A stretch of 64,000 nucleotides of DNA from Streptomyces sp. R33 (GCF_041200175.1 NZ_CP165727.1:4166501-4230500); one strand, 5' to 3'; numbered from the stretch's first letter, positions 16,083 through 23,968 are shown. Numbers and translations: made by a program. The notes: a model not told the origin generated them from the sequence alone.

Positions 16083-18377
16083 ATGGGAAAGAAGCGCTCG
16101 GGCGCCGGGCTCACGGGGCCGCAGCAGGCCGCCAAGTTCCTCGGGGTGTCCGTTCTCTCCGGAGTTGTGCTGGCCGGGATCGCGATCCCGGGCGCAGGCG
16201 CCCTGGGGCTCGCCGCCAAGGGCACGGTCGAGGGATTCGATGAGATCCCGGCCAATCTCAAGACACCGCCGCTGAGCCAGCGCACGACGATTCTGGACGC
16301 CGAGGGTGGCTTGATCGCCACGGTCTATTCACGGGACCGGCAGGTGGTGCCCCTCACGGCCATCTCCCCGTACATGCAGAAGGCGATCGTCGCGATCGAG
16401 GACTCGCGTTTCTACGAGCACGGCGCGATCGACCTGAAGGGCATCCTGCGCGCGGTCAACCGCAACGCGCAGGAAGGCGGAGCCGCGCAGGGCGCCTCGA
16501 CGCTGACGCAGCAGTACGTGAAGAACGTGTTCGTCGAAGAGGCCGGCGACGACGAGACCAAGGTGCGCGAGGCGCAGGAGAAGAGCCTGGGCCGCAAGAT
16601 CCGCGAGCTGAAGTACTCGATCCAGGTCGAGGAGGAGCTCGGGAAGAAGAAGATCCTCGAGAACTACCTCAACATCACTTACTTCGGCCAGCAGGCATAC
16701 GGAATCGAGTCCGCCGCTCAGCGCTACTTCAGCAAGCCGGCCAAGGACCTGACCCTGGACGAGTCGGCGCTGCTGGCGGGCGTCGTGCAGTCGCCGAGCC
16801 GGTTCGACCCGGTGAACGACGCGCAGGAGGCGATGAAGCGCCGCAACGTCGTCCTCCAGCGGATGGCCGACATGAAGGACATCTCGCAGGCCGAGGCGGA
16901 CGAGGCGAAGAAGAAGCCGGTGACGCTGAAGGTCACGCGGCCGAAGAACGGCTGCATCACCGCGGTCAAGGGCGCGGGCTTCTTCTGCGACTACGTGCGC
17001 AACACGTTCCTGACCGACCCGGTGTTCGGCAAGACCCGCGAGGAGCGGGCCAAGCTCTGGAACCAGGGCGGCCTGACCGTGCGTACGACGCTGGACCCGC
17101 AGTCCCAGGAGTCCGTCAACGAGTCGATCAAGGACCACGTCAACCAGGACGACAAGGTCGCCACGGCCGTGACCCTGGTGCAGCCGGGCACCGGCCGGGT
17201 GCTCGCCATGGGCCAGTCCAAGCCGTACGGCTTCGGCAAGAACGAGACGCAGATCAACTTCTCCGTGGACAAGCGGATGGGCGGATCGAACTTCGGCTTC
17301 CCGACCGGTTCGACCTTCAAGCCGTTCGTCGCGGCCGCGGCCCTGGAGCGGGGCGTGTCGGCGGGCAAGACGTACCCGTCCCCGCACGACATGGAGTACC
17401 CGAGCCCGGTGCAGACCTGCGGCGACAAGCCCTGGGTCAACACCTCGCACGACCGGGTGGAGAACGAGTCGGAGTCCGAGGTCGGCCCGTACGGCATGAG
17501 GGACGCGATGGCCAAGTCGGTCAACACGTACTTCGTGGAGATGATCTCCGACAACGCGCTCGGGCTCTGCCCCGTGACCGAGATGACCACCAAGCTCGGC
17601 GTGATCCCGGCCGACGGCACGAAGCTCCCCGAGGTCCCGGCCATCGCGCTCGGCACCGAGGGCATGTCCCCGCTGACCATGGCGAACGCGTACGCCACCT
17701 TCGCCAACCGCGGCGTGTACTGCACCCCCGTCGCCCTGGAGTCCATCACCGACGCGCACGGCAAGGCCTTGGCCGTGCCGAAGTCCCAGTGCGACCGGGT
17801 GATGGCGGAGAAGACGGCCGACACCGTCAACACGCTGCTGCTCGGCGTGATCGACTCCGGTACGGGTACCGCGGCGGGTCTGACCGACCGGCAGAACGCG
17901 GGCAAGACCGGTACCACCGACAGCCGCTACAACGCCTGGTTCGTCGGGTACACGCCGAACATGGCGGGCGCGACGTGGGTCGGCTCGGGCGGCTCGAAGC
18001 AGGTGTCGATGGAGAACATCACCATCGGCGGCCAGTACTACGACAAGGTCTACGGCGGCGGGCTGCCCGGCCCGATCTGGAAGCAGGCGGTCTCGGGCGC
18101 GCTGGAAGGCCGGGAGGCGCCGAACTTCACCACGGTGACCATCCCGGAGAGCGGGATCCCGGCCGGTGGCGGCCGTCCCACCCCGAACCCGAACCAGAAC
18201 CCGAACAAGCCGGGGAAGCCCGGCAAGCCGGGCGGCGACGGCAAGCCGGGCGGCCGCCCGGGCGGCCAGACGGCGGCCGGGGCCACGGGCGGTGCGACGG
18301 GCGGCAACACCCCGACCAACCCGTTCCCGGACATCAGCCTGGAACCGGGCCTGATCGGCGGCCCGGAGGGCCCGTAG
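16083..18377 (+). CDS. Bifunctional class A penicillin-binding protein
   Basis: Membrane-anchored peptidoglycan synthase of 764 residues with glycosyltransferase and transpeptidase activities. Seen: a membrane anchor at about 20-45; GT51 motifs EDSRFYEHGAID and QGASTLTQQYVKN (about residues 102-148); transpeptidase SxxK in GSTFKPF (about 408), SVN (about 479) and KTGTT (about 607). The last 80 residues are Pro/Gly/Asn-rich (NPNQNPNKPGKPGKPGG) and probably extend through the cell wall. wblA-PBP adjacency is conserved in Streptomyces (SCO3579-SCO3580 from memory). Start ATG; probably leaderless. Confidence 0.95.
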   Translation: MGKKRSGAGLTGPQQAAKFLGVSVLSGVVLAGIAIPGAGALGLAAKGTVEGFDEIPANLKTPPLSQRTTILDAEGGLIATVYSRDRQVVPLTAISPYMQKAIVAIEDSRFYEHGAIDLKGILRAVNRNAQEGGAAQGASTLTQQYVKNVFVEEAGDDETKVREAQEKSLGRKIRELKYSIQVEEELGKKKILENYLNITYFGQQAYGIESAAQRYFSKPAKDLTLDESALLAGVVQSPSRFDPVNDAQEAMKRRNVVLQRMADMKDISQAEADEAKKKPVTLKVTRPKNGCITAVKGAGFFCDYVRNTFLTDPVFGKTREERAKLWNQGGLTVRTTLDPQSQESVNESIKDHVNQDDKVATAVTLVQPGTGRVLAMGQSKPYGFGKNETQINFSVDKRMGGSNFGFPTGSTFKPFVAAAALERGVSAGKTYPSPHDMEYPSPVQTCGDKPWVNTSHDRVENESESEVGPYGMRDAMAKSVNTYFVEMISDNALGLCPVTEMTTKLGVIPADGTKLPEVPAIALGTEGMSPLTMANAYATFANRGVYCTPVALESITDAHGKALAVPKSQCDRVMAEKTADTVNTLLLGVIDSGTGTAAGLTDRQNAGKTGTTDSRYNAWFVGYTPNMAGATWVGSGGSKQVSMENITIGGQYYDKVYGGGLPGPIWKQAVSGALEGREAPNFTTVTIPESGIPAGGGRPTPNPNQNPNKPGKPGKPGGDGKPGGRPGGQTAAGATGGATGGNTPTNPFPDISLEPGLIGGPEGP

Positions 18378-18388
18378 ACGGAACGGAC

Positions 18389-18437
18389 GAAGGGGAGGGC
18401 CCCGCCCGCGCATCGCGCCGGCGGGGCCCTCCCCTTC
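18389..18437. terminator. Bidirectional terminator between PBP gene and yqeY-like gene
   Basis: Perfect 18-bp stem (18389-18406 with 18420-18437), 13-base loop, in the 78-base gap between convergent genes. Confidence 0.9.
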
Positions 18438-18455
18438 TTCGTCTACTTCGTCCGT

Positions 18456-18917
18456 CTATGCGAGGTGCTTCTTGACGGCGGCGGCGACGCGGCCGCCCTC
18501 CGCCAGCCCGGCCACCTTCGGGTTCACGATCTTCATGACGGCACCCATGGCCCGCGGCCCCTCGGCACCCGCGGCCCTGGCCTCCTCGACGGCCTGCGCC
18601 ACGATCGCGCCGAGCTCCTCGTCGCTGAGCTGCTTGGGCAGGTAGGTGTCGAGGAACTCGCCCTCCGCCGTCTCGCGCGCGGCCTGCTCGGGACGACCGC
18701 CCTGCGCGAAGGCGTCCGCGGCCTCGCGCCGCTTCTTGGCCTCCTTGGCGATCACCTTGAGGACCTCGTCGTCGGAGAGCACGCGCGCCTCCTTGCCCGC
18801 GACCTCCTCCTTGGTGATGGCAGCGAGGGTCAGGCGCAGCGTGGACGAGTGCAGCTCGTCGCGCGCCCTGATGGCGGTGGTGAGGTCTTCCTGGAGCTTG
18901 GCCTTGAGCGTGGTCAT
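18456..18917 (-). CDS. GatB/YqeY-domain protein
   Basis: 153 residues of the YqeY family, related to the tail domain of the amidotransferase subunit GatB, which contacts tRNA. Seen: an N-terminal helical half (LKAKLQEDLTTAIRARDELH) and FLDTYLPKQLSDEEL in the middle, and MGAVMKIVNPKVAGLAEGGRVAA near the end, all family hallmarks. Start ATG at 18917 (MTTLKAK) chosen over longer options because the family starts there. Exact function unknown; a role in tRNA-dependent amide transfer quality control is speculative. Confidence 0.88.
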   Translation of the reverse strand: MTTLKAKLQEDLTTAIRARDELHSSTLRLTLAAITKEEVAGKEARVLSDDEVLKVIAKEAKKRREAADAFAQGGRPEQAARETAEGEFLDTYLPKQLSDEELGAIVAQAVEEARAAGAEGPRAMGAVMKIVNPKVAGLAEGGRVAAAVKKHLA

Positions 18918-18984
18918 GAGCTGAGTCTGCCAGGTGCGGGGGCAGTGGCGCCCGCCGGTTTTCCGGGTCTGCGACCATGGGGCC

Positions 18985-19923
18985 ATGCGTGCGCGTTACG
19001 GAACACCCCTGAAGGTCACCGCTTCGATCGCGGCGGTCGGGGCCGCCGGTGTGGCCTATGCCGCCGGTTTCGAGGCGCGGTCGTTCCGACTGCGCCGGAT
19101 CACCGTGCCGGTCCTCCCCGCCGGGATGCGCCCGCTGCGCGTACTCCAGGTCTCCGACATCCACATGGTCGGCGGGCAGCACAAGAAGCGCGCCTGGCTC
19201 CAGTCGCTGGCCGGCCTGCGCCCGGACTTCGTCGTGAACACGGGCGACAACCTCTCCGACACCGAGGGCGTCCCCGAGGTGCTGGACGCCCTGGGCCCGC
19301 TGATGTCCTTCCCGGGCGTGTACGTCTTCGGGTCGAACGACTACTACGGGCCGCGGCTGCGCAACCCCGGGCGCTACCTGATCGAGAAGGTCCAGGGGCG
19401 GCACGGGCTGAACGGCAACAAGCCGGTCGTCGGCGCCGTGCACAACCCGTGGGAGGAGATGCGGGACGCCTTCGACGCGGCGGGCTGGGTGAACCTCAGC
19501 AACACGCGCGGCCGCCTGAAACTGCCCGACCTCGAGCTGGCCTTCACCGGCCTGGACGACCCGCACATCAAGCGCGACCGCTACGAGCGGGTCGCGGGCG
19601 GGCCGGAGGCGGACGCCGACTTCTCGATGGCCGTCGTGCACGCCCCGTACCTGCGGGTGCTGGAGTCCTTCACCGCGGACCGGTACCCGCTGATCCTGGC
19701 GGGGCACACGCACGGCGGTCAGCTGTGCATCCCCTTCTACGGGGCGCTCGTCACCAACTGCGACCTGGACACGAAGCGGGTGAAGGGGCTCTCCACGTAC
19801 GAGACGGACGGCAAGCGGGCCTACCTCCACGTCTCGGCGGGCTGCGGCACGAACCGCTACACCCCGGTCCGCTTCGCCTGCCCCCCGGAGGCCACGCTCC
19901 TCACCCTGACCCCGAAGGCCTAG
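18985..19923 (+). CDS. Membrane-anchored metallophosphoesterase
   Basis: 312 residues. Seen: an N-terminal hydrophobic segment (residues 10-28), then calcineurin-like motifs QVSDIHMVGG (about 55), VVNTGDNLSD, GSNDYYGP in place of the usual GNHD, VVHAPYLR and LAGHTHGGQLCIPFYG. The order and spacing match the YkuE/YaeI group, so a metal-dependent phosphohydrolase at the membrane is likely; substrate unknown (UDP-diacylglucosamine- or lipid-like compounds are candidates by family). GSND keeps the Asn-Asp pair. Confidence 0.87.
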   Translation: MRARYGTPLKVTASIAAVGAAGVAYAAGFEARSFRLRRITVPVLPAGMRPLRVLQVSDIHMVGGQHKKRAWLQSLAGLRPDFVVNTGDNLSDTEGVPEVLDALGPLMSFPGVYVFGSNDYYGPRLRNPGRYLIEKVQGRHGLNGNKPVVGAVHNPWEEMRDAFDAAGWVNLSNTRGRLKLPDLELAFTGLDDPHIKRDRYERVAGGPEADADFSMAVVHAPYLRVLESFTADRYPLILAGHTHGGQLCIPFYGALVTNCDLDTKRVKGLSTYETDGKRAYLHVSAGCGTNRYTPVRFACPPEATLLTLTPKA

Positions 19924-20018
19924 CCGCCGCCCGCCCCGGTGACCTGCGCCTTCCCGGCCCCGGACCCGGCGCAGGTCACGCCGGACCGTCCCCGCCCCAC
20001 CCCTCGCGAAAACCGGAT

Positions 20019-20047
20019 TTCGTCTCCGGCCAAGGGTCCGCTAAAGT
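20019..20047 (+). promoter_or_regulatory. Putative tRNA-Pro promoter
   Basis: TAAAGT at 20042-20047 as -10, with ttcgtc 17 bases upstream as a weak -35; the transcript would begin about 35 bases before the tRNA. The -10 is clear for this genome, the -35 is poor. Confidence 0.45.
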
Positions 20048-20088
20048 AATCGATGTCGCCAGGACAGCAACCACTGCAAGGCGGCGAT

Positions 20089-20162
20089 CGGGGTGTAGCG
20101 CAGCTTGGCAGCGCGCTTCGTTCGGGACGAAGAGGTCGTGGGTTCAAATCCCGCCACCCCGA
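20089..20162 (+). tRNA. tRNA-Pro (anticodon CGG)
   Basis: Cloverleaf read by eye: acceptor cggggtg (20089-20095) pairs with caccccg (20155-20161); anticodon stem cttcg/cgaag encloses loop ttcgggA with anticodon CGG; T-arm has ggttcaaatc. CCA is not encoded. The 3' half of tRNA-Pro genes is a known integration site for actinomycete elements such as pSAM2, and an integrase remnant follows directly. Confidence 0.96.
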
Positions 20163-20173
20163 CAGAGTAAGAC

Positions 20174-20217
20174 CAGGTCAGCCACCTACCAGCACTGGTA
20201 GGTGGCTGACCTGTTTT
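20174..20217 (+). terminator. Strong intrinsic terminator after tRNA-Pro
   Basis: Perfect 18-bp stem (20174-20191 with 20196-20213), 4-base loop, followed by tttt (20214-20217). One of the few hairpins here with a T tract. Confidence 0.92.
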
Positions 20218-20257
20218 CTGGTGGGTGACTGACTGAGTGGCCGCGGGTTCGGAGCGG

Positions 20258-20572
20258 CCTTGAAGATCTCGTCCATGGCGGTCGTCCCGTTCTGGATCAC
20301 GGGACAGGGATCTAGTTCCGGTAGACCGCCTCGGTGACGGCCGACCCGGAGTGCCCGACGAGCCGGGAGATCTCCTCGAGCGGCCCCCCCCTTGCCGGAG
20401 GGCATCGAAACGAAGCCGTGCCGCGGCTCCCCCGGGGTCCGCGCCTCCTTCGTGTCGACTCCCTCGGCGTCCCTGGAGTGATCTTCGAACTGCTGCCACA
20501 GAGCATCCACGCCCCCGTACGGCCGGGCGATCGGCCGCCGTGCCTTCTCGGCCTGCGGTCCGCTCCACAGGG
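20258..20572 (-). pseudogene. Frameshifted tyrosine-recombinase (integrase) remnant
   Basis: Only the C-terminal part of an actinomycete integrase remains, spread over shifted frames. Upstream segment: QAEKARRP, DALWQQFEDH, then GVDTKEARTPGEPRHGFVSM, like the conserved W-T-P-R-E-L-R-H-S-F-V-S region with its Arg-x-x-His. After a run of eight C (20384-20391 on plus) the frame changes to PLEEISRLVGHSGSAVTEAVY, carrying the His of GHS and the catalytic Tyr context. Another shift gives PVIQNGTTAMDEIF, the usual integrase C-terminus. Parts between are deleted. It lies beside tRNA-Pro, so it probably marks an old site-specific integration. Inactive. Confidence 0.82.
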
Positions 20573-20630
20573 GTGCGGCGGGACCGCGTCCGGATCCTCC
20601 TTTCCGGACGGCCGGCGGCTCGGCCGGCGA

Positions 20631-21245
20631 TCACCCGTAGAGCGAGCGGGCTCCCGGGCTGTCGCCCTTGAAGCGCCGGCCCGCGGCGATCTCCTCGCCG
20701 ACCGCCGACCAGACGGTCTCGTCCCGGAAGGGGAGCGGGTCGATGCTGCTCGTCTCCTGACGGATGCGCTCGACCTCGCGCTCCAGACGCTCGAAGTCGG
20801 CTTCCTCGTCGCCGTCGTCGCCGCTGAAGGTGAACTCCTCGAGCAGGCGCTGGAAGCGGAGGGTGACCTGGACGAGGGAGGAGGCGTCCGTGTGGAGTTC
20901 CTGCACGGTCTCCTCGTCGGCGTCGAAGGCGTGCACCTTGCCGGAACCGGGGTCGAGGGCGAGGTGGGCGTTGAGCAGCCAGCCGATGACGGGCCATCCG
21001 CCCGCGTCGTCCGAGGCGCCGTCGAAGTCCTCGGCGTCGACGACGTCCTGGACGAGGGGCAGCCGACCGGAGCCCTCGTCGGGCTCACCCAGCCGGAGCG
21101 TCCCGGTGGGGACACCGACGGTCTGCAGGAGGCGGCCGCCTTCGGTGTCTGCGGCAGAGGGCGGGAACACGCCGGCAGGCAGGGTCGCGAGCCGGTCCTC
21201 GCCGAAAAGGTCGGCGAGCTCGCTGCGGGTGACGTCGAAAAGCAC
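20631..21245 (-). CDS. SUKH-4-like immunity protein
   Basis: 204 residues, acidic. Seen: N-terminal MLFDVTRSELADLFGEDRLATLP and GVPTGTLRLGEPDEG, then GWPVIGWLLNAHLALDPGSGKVHAF, which resemble SUKH-4 (SMI1/KNR4 superfamily) proteins abundant in Streptomyces and often encoded as immunity proteins beside polymorphic toxins. No toxin gene is present, so it is an orphan or works on something else. It sits between the integrase remnant and the fosfazinomycin-type island, divergent from the precursor gene. Confidence 0.65.
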   Translation of the reverse strand: MLFDVTRSELADLFGEDRLATLPAGVFPPSAADTEGGRLLQTVGVPTGTLRLGEPDEGSGRLPLVQDVVDAEDFDGASDDAGGWPVIGWLLNAHLALDPGSGKVHAFDADEETVQELHTDASSLVQVTLRFQRLLEEFTFSGDDGDEEADFERLEREVERIRQETSSIDPLPFRDETVWSAVGEEIAAGRRFKGDSPGARSLYG

Positions 21246-21522
21246 GGTCGGAACTCCGGACTCGGCGGCGGTACAGGCGCCGTGGGACTCTCAGTGGACG
21301 GAAGCGGCCACAGCGACAGCATTGCGGATCGAGGCACTTCCGCCGCGCCCCCCCGTGTTCCTCGCCGGCACCGCGACCTGCGGACCCATCCGGATCTCGC
21401 CGGCCACCTGCGCCACAACGCCGCCCGCGCGGGCCGGGACGCCCGGGCGCCACCCTCGCGCCACCGGGGCAACACCGGGGCGGTGGATGCTCTTCAACAG
21501 CAAATGACCACTGACGCCGAGC
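21246..21522. promoter_or_regulatory. Divergent promoter region upstream of the precursor gene
   Basis: 277 bases between the SUKH gene and the fosfazinomycin-type operon, without a credible gene. It must hold the promoter for the precursor-fzmA transcript and is the expected target of the SARP regulator encoded at 44073-46112. I cannot point to a certain -10/-35 or to the heptamer direct repeats that SARPs bind. Confidence 0.5.
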
Positions 21523-21530
21523 GGAGGTGA
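21523..21530 (+). promoter_or_regulatory. Ideal ribosome-binding site of the precursor gene
   Basis: ggaggtga is fully complementary to the 3' end of 16S rRNA and lies 5 bases before the ATG at 21536. It is the strongest such site in the island and fixes the start of the 22-codon gene. Confidence 0.9.
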
Positions 21531-21535
21531 AAGAA

Positions 21536-21604
21536 ATGAAGGTTTACATCAAGCCGGAGGCCAAGAAGGTCGACCAGGGCACCATCGTCGCCGCTGTCCG
21601 CTAG
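21536..21604 (+). CDS. Candidate ribosomal precursor peptide ending in Val-Arg
   Basis: Encodes 22 residues: begins MKVYIKPEAK, ends DQGTIVAAVR. Seen: an ideal Shine-Dalgarno 5 bases upstream, two consecutive TAG stops, a 16-bp hairpin 10 bases downstream, then the lasso-cyclase-like fzmA. Known: lasso-peptide leaders carry Y-x-x-P, which binds the RRE partner; here Y4-I-K-P7 fits. Known: fosfazinomycin A is Val-Arg joined at its C-terminal carboxylate to a hydrazide, B is Arg only. Inferred: residues 1-20 are a leader, V21-R22 the core; FzmA turns the Arg22 carboxylate into a hydrazide, and proteolysis releases Val-Arg or Arg products. No protease gene is nearby. Alternative: a short leader ORF acting in attenuation only. 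Confidence 0.78.
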   Translation: MKVYIKPEAKKVDQGTIVAAVR

Positions 21605-21613
21605 TAGCGACCC

Positions 21614-21650
21614 ACATGCCACGCCTCCCGGACCGGGGGGCGTGGCATGT
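21614..21650 (+). terminator. Hairpin between precursor gene and fzmA (attenuator-like)
   Basis: 16-bp stem (21614-21629 with 21635-21650) with one G-U pair and a 5-base loop, no T run. Placed between a precursor gene and its modifying genes, as in many RiPP operons, where partial termination or mRNA stabilisation gives excess precursor over enzyme. fzmA starts 40 bases later. Confidence 0.78.
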
Positions 21651-21689
21651 CCGCTCCAGTCACCACGTCACAGGGGAATCGGAAGCCAT

Positions 21690-23873
21690 ATGTGCGGAAT
21701 TGCAGGATTCGCCCACACCGACGGAAGCGCCCTCGCGGGGTCGGCCGACGCGATTCTCCGCGACATGGCCCATGCGCTGCGGCCGCGCGGGCCGGACGAC
21801 ATGCAGTTCCACCACACCGGGCCGGCGTGCATGTCCTTCACCCGGCTCGCGCTGATCGACCCCGAGGGCGGGCGGCAGCCGTTCATCAGCGAGGACGGGA
21901 ACGTCATCCTCGCGGCGAACGGGGAGATCTACAACTACCGCGAGCTGCGGAAGGGGTTCGAGGGGCGGGTTCGCTTCCGCAGTGAGAGTGACTGTGAGGT
22001 CCTGCTCCATCTGTACTTGGAGAAGGGGCTCGCGTTCCTTGACGACGTGCGGGGGATGTTCGGCATCGCCGTCATCGACCTGCGGGAGCAGCGGCTGCTG
22101 CTCGCCCGCGACCGGCTCGGCATCAAGCCGCTGTTCGTCCACCGCAACCGCGACACCGTGCTCTTCGGCTCCGAGGTCAAGGCGCTCTTCGCGCACCCCG
22201 ACTGTCCGCGCGAGCTCGACTGGGCGCGTGCCCTCGCCGACCAGGGGCTCAGCTCCGCGCCGGTGATGACCGACGACGAGCCCGTCAGCTGGTTCAAGGG
22301 CGTGGAGCACGTGCCGTCCGGAGCGATCGTCGACATCAGCCTGCGCGGCGGGGCCACTCGCGTGCACCGGTACTGGGAGCTGCCCACGCCGGCCGAGGCC
22401 GACGCCCTCCCCGAGAGCTTCTTCGTGCAGAGCATGGGCGACCTGCTCGCCTCCTCCGTGCGGGAGTGCCTGATCGCCGACGCCGAGATCGGCGTCTTCC
22501 TCAGCGGCGGGCTCGACTCCGCGGCCATCACCGCCCTCGCGGCCCACACCGGGCTGCACACGTTCTCCGCGCTGACCGGCGCCACCGTCGTCAACAAGGA
22601 CGCGCAGTACGCCCGCGCCACCGCCGACCTGCTCGGACTGCCCAACCACCAGGTGGCCTTCGGGGCCGACCGGGTGCCCTCACCCGACGAGTGGCGGCGC
22701 CTGCTGTGGCTGATGGAGACGCCGCAGTGCGGCCCGGAGCAGTTCTACAAGAGCGAGATGTATCGTTTCGCCCGCGCCGAGCGGCCCGAGCTCAAGGCGA
22801 TCCTGCTCGGCTCCGGCGCCGACGAGTTCAGCGGCGGCTACAGCGTCGCCCTCTCCGGCGGCGGCGACTGGGAGGACTTCGAGGGCAACCTGCGGACGAT
22901 GGCCCGCCGCAAGGCCCTCGGCTCGCAGTCCGCCGTCTCCGTCTGGTGGGAGGGCACCGACCTGCCGCTGCTCAGCGACGACGCCGTCGGCGCGTACGCA
23001 CCCGGCGCGGTGGACGACCCGTACGGCTCCTACCTGGCCTGGAAGTTCCGGGACATGCAGCAGTACAACTTCTGGGTCGAGGACCGCACCGCCTCCGGCA
23101 ACGGCGTCGAGGCCCGCGTCCCCTTCCTGGACCACCGGATCATCGAGCTGCTGGCGACCGTGCCGCGCGCCTACCGCAAGCGGCTGTTCTGGGACAAGCA
23201 GGTCATCCGCGAGGCCGTACGGGACATCCTGCCCGCCGAGGTGATCGGCCGGCCCAAGCTCGCCTTCTACGAGGGCGAGGGGGTGCGCCACACGCACCGC
23301 ACCTTCACCCGGATGCTCGCCCGGAACGGGGACGAGCTCGTGGAGCAGGCGCTGTCCTCGCCGCGCGCCGCCCAGTACCTCGACGGCGCGAACATCCACC
23401 GCGCCCTGCGCCGGCTGGAGCGGGACCAGAGCTCCGGTCACGTCGAACTGCTGATGCGCGTGGTCAACCTGGGCATCCTCGACCTGATGGCCGTGGACGT
23501 CCCGGGCAGCCGGGCCCCGTCCGGGCCCGCCCCGTACGAACTGCAGGTCACGGACTTCGAGGGCCCCGAGGTCCAGGAGCTGTTCCCGCAGGCGCGGATC
23601 GAGGACACCTCGGTGTTCCGACTCGCCGAGGGCGTGCTCGTACTCGACGACGTGCAGGAGGCGAACACCTCGTACGTCCTGGTCGACGGCGGGATCCGGT
23701 TCGTCATCGACCACCTGACCCACGCGGACTGGCTGCGGCTGCTGCGTGGATTCGACGGGCGCCGGCCGCTGTCGGAGGCGCTCGCCGCCGCCGGCTGCGA
23801 GCTCGACGCGATGCGTCCGCTGCTGGACGGATCGCTCGAAGCGGGCCTGCTGGAGACGGTCGACAGCGCCTGA
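21690..23873 (+). CDS. fzmA: Asparagine-synthetase/lasso-cyclase-like ligase with C-terminal RRE-like domain
   Basis: 727 residues; ATG at 21690 puts the catalytic Cys at position 2 (MCGIAGF). Seen: class II glutaminase domain (2-200) with RPRGPDD, NGEIYNY and SESDCE; synthetase domain with the ATP-pyrophosphatase loop FLSGGLDSAAI (about 268-278); and about 105 extra residues (620-727) with an SYVLVDGGIRFVI strand pair and a PLSEALAAAGCELDAM helix pattern that resemble PqqD/RRE winged helices. Known: homologues adenylate a carboxylate and transfer ammonia from glutamine. Inferred: the glutaminase site takes glutamylhydrazide (from FzmN) and the synthetase site places hydrazine on the Arg carboxylate of the precursor peptide. 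Assigned fzmA by gene order and family. Confidence 0.85.
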   Translation: MCGIAGFAHTDGSALAGSADAILRDMAHALRPRGPDDMQFHHTGPACMSFTRLALIDPEGGRQPFISEDGNVILAANGEIYNYRELRKGFEGRVRFRSESDCEVLLHLYLEKGLAFLDDVRGMFGIAVIDLREQRLLLARDRLGIKPLFVHRNRDTVLFGSEVKALFAHPDCPRELDWARALADQGLSSAPVMTDDEPVSWFKGVEHVPSGAIVDISLRGGATRVHRYWELPTPAEADALPESFFVQSMGDLLASSVRECLIADAEIGVFLSGGLDSAAITALAAHTGLHTFSALTGATVVNKDAQYARATADLLGLPNHQVAFGADRVPSPDEWRRLLWLMETPQCGPEQFYKSEMYRFARAERPELKAILLGSGADEFSGGYSVALSGGGDWEDFEGNLRTMARRKALGSQSAVSVWWEGTDLPLLSDDAVGAYAPGAVDDPYGSYLAWKFRDMQQYNFWVEDRTASGNGVEARVPFLDHRIIELLATVPRAYRKRLFWDKQVIREAVRDILPAEVIGRPKLAFYEGEGVRHTHRTFTRMLARNGDELVEQALSSPRAAQYLDGANIHRALRRLERDQSSGHVELLMRVVNLGILDLMAVDVPGSRAPSGPAPYELQVTDFEGPEVQELFPQARIEDTSVFRLAEGVLVLDDVQEANTSYVLVDGGIRFVIDHLTHADWLRLLRGFDGRRPLSEALAAAGCELDAMRPLLDGSLEAGLLETVDSA

Positions 23874-23968
23874 GAACGCGGTGCGGGCACCGCGCCGTTC
23901 GGTCCCCCCATTGGAAATCGGCATCCGGATGTGGATGTACGGAAGTAATCACGAGTGAGGTCACCCCG

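Noticed and set aside
16329..18413. 694-codon open frame antisense to the PBP gene
   Set aside because: An antisense shadow caused by GC-rich third positions; the product is Arg/Val/Leu-rich without motifs, and the sense frame encodes a complete PBP.
21536..21604. PEARL-type scaffold peptide (amino acid added to the C-terminus from tRNA)
   Set aside because: No LanB-like peptide-aminoacyl-tRNA ligase gene is in the window.
21536..23873. A classical lasso-peptide cluster (precursor, B1, B2, C)
   Set aside because: The peptide is only 22 residues with no room for a ring and tail and no Asp/Glu for a macrolactam at a suitable place; no B2 transglutaminase-like protease is present; all neighbours fit the phosphonate-hydrazide pathway.
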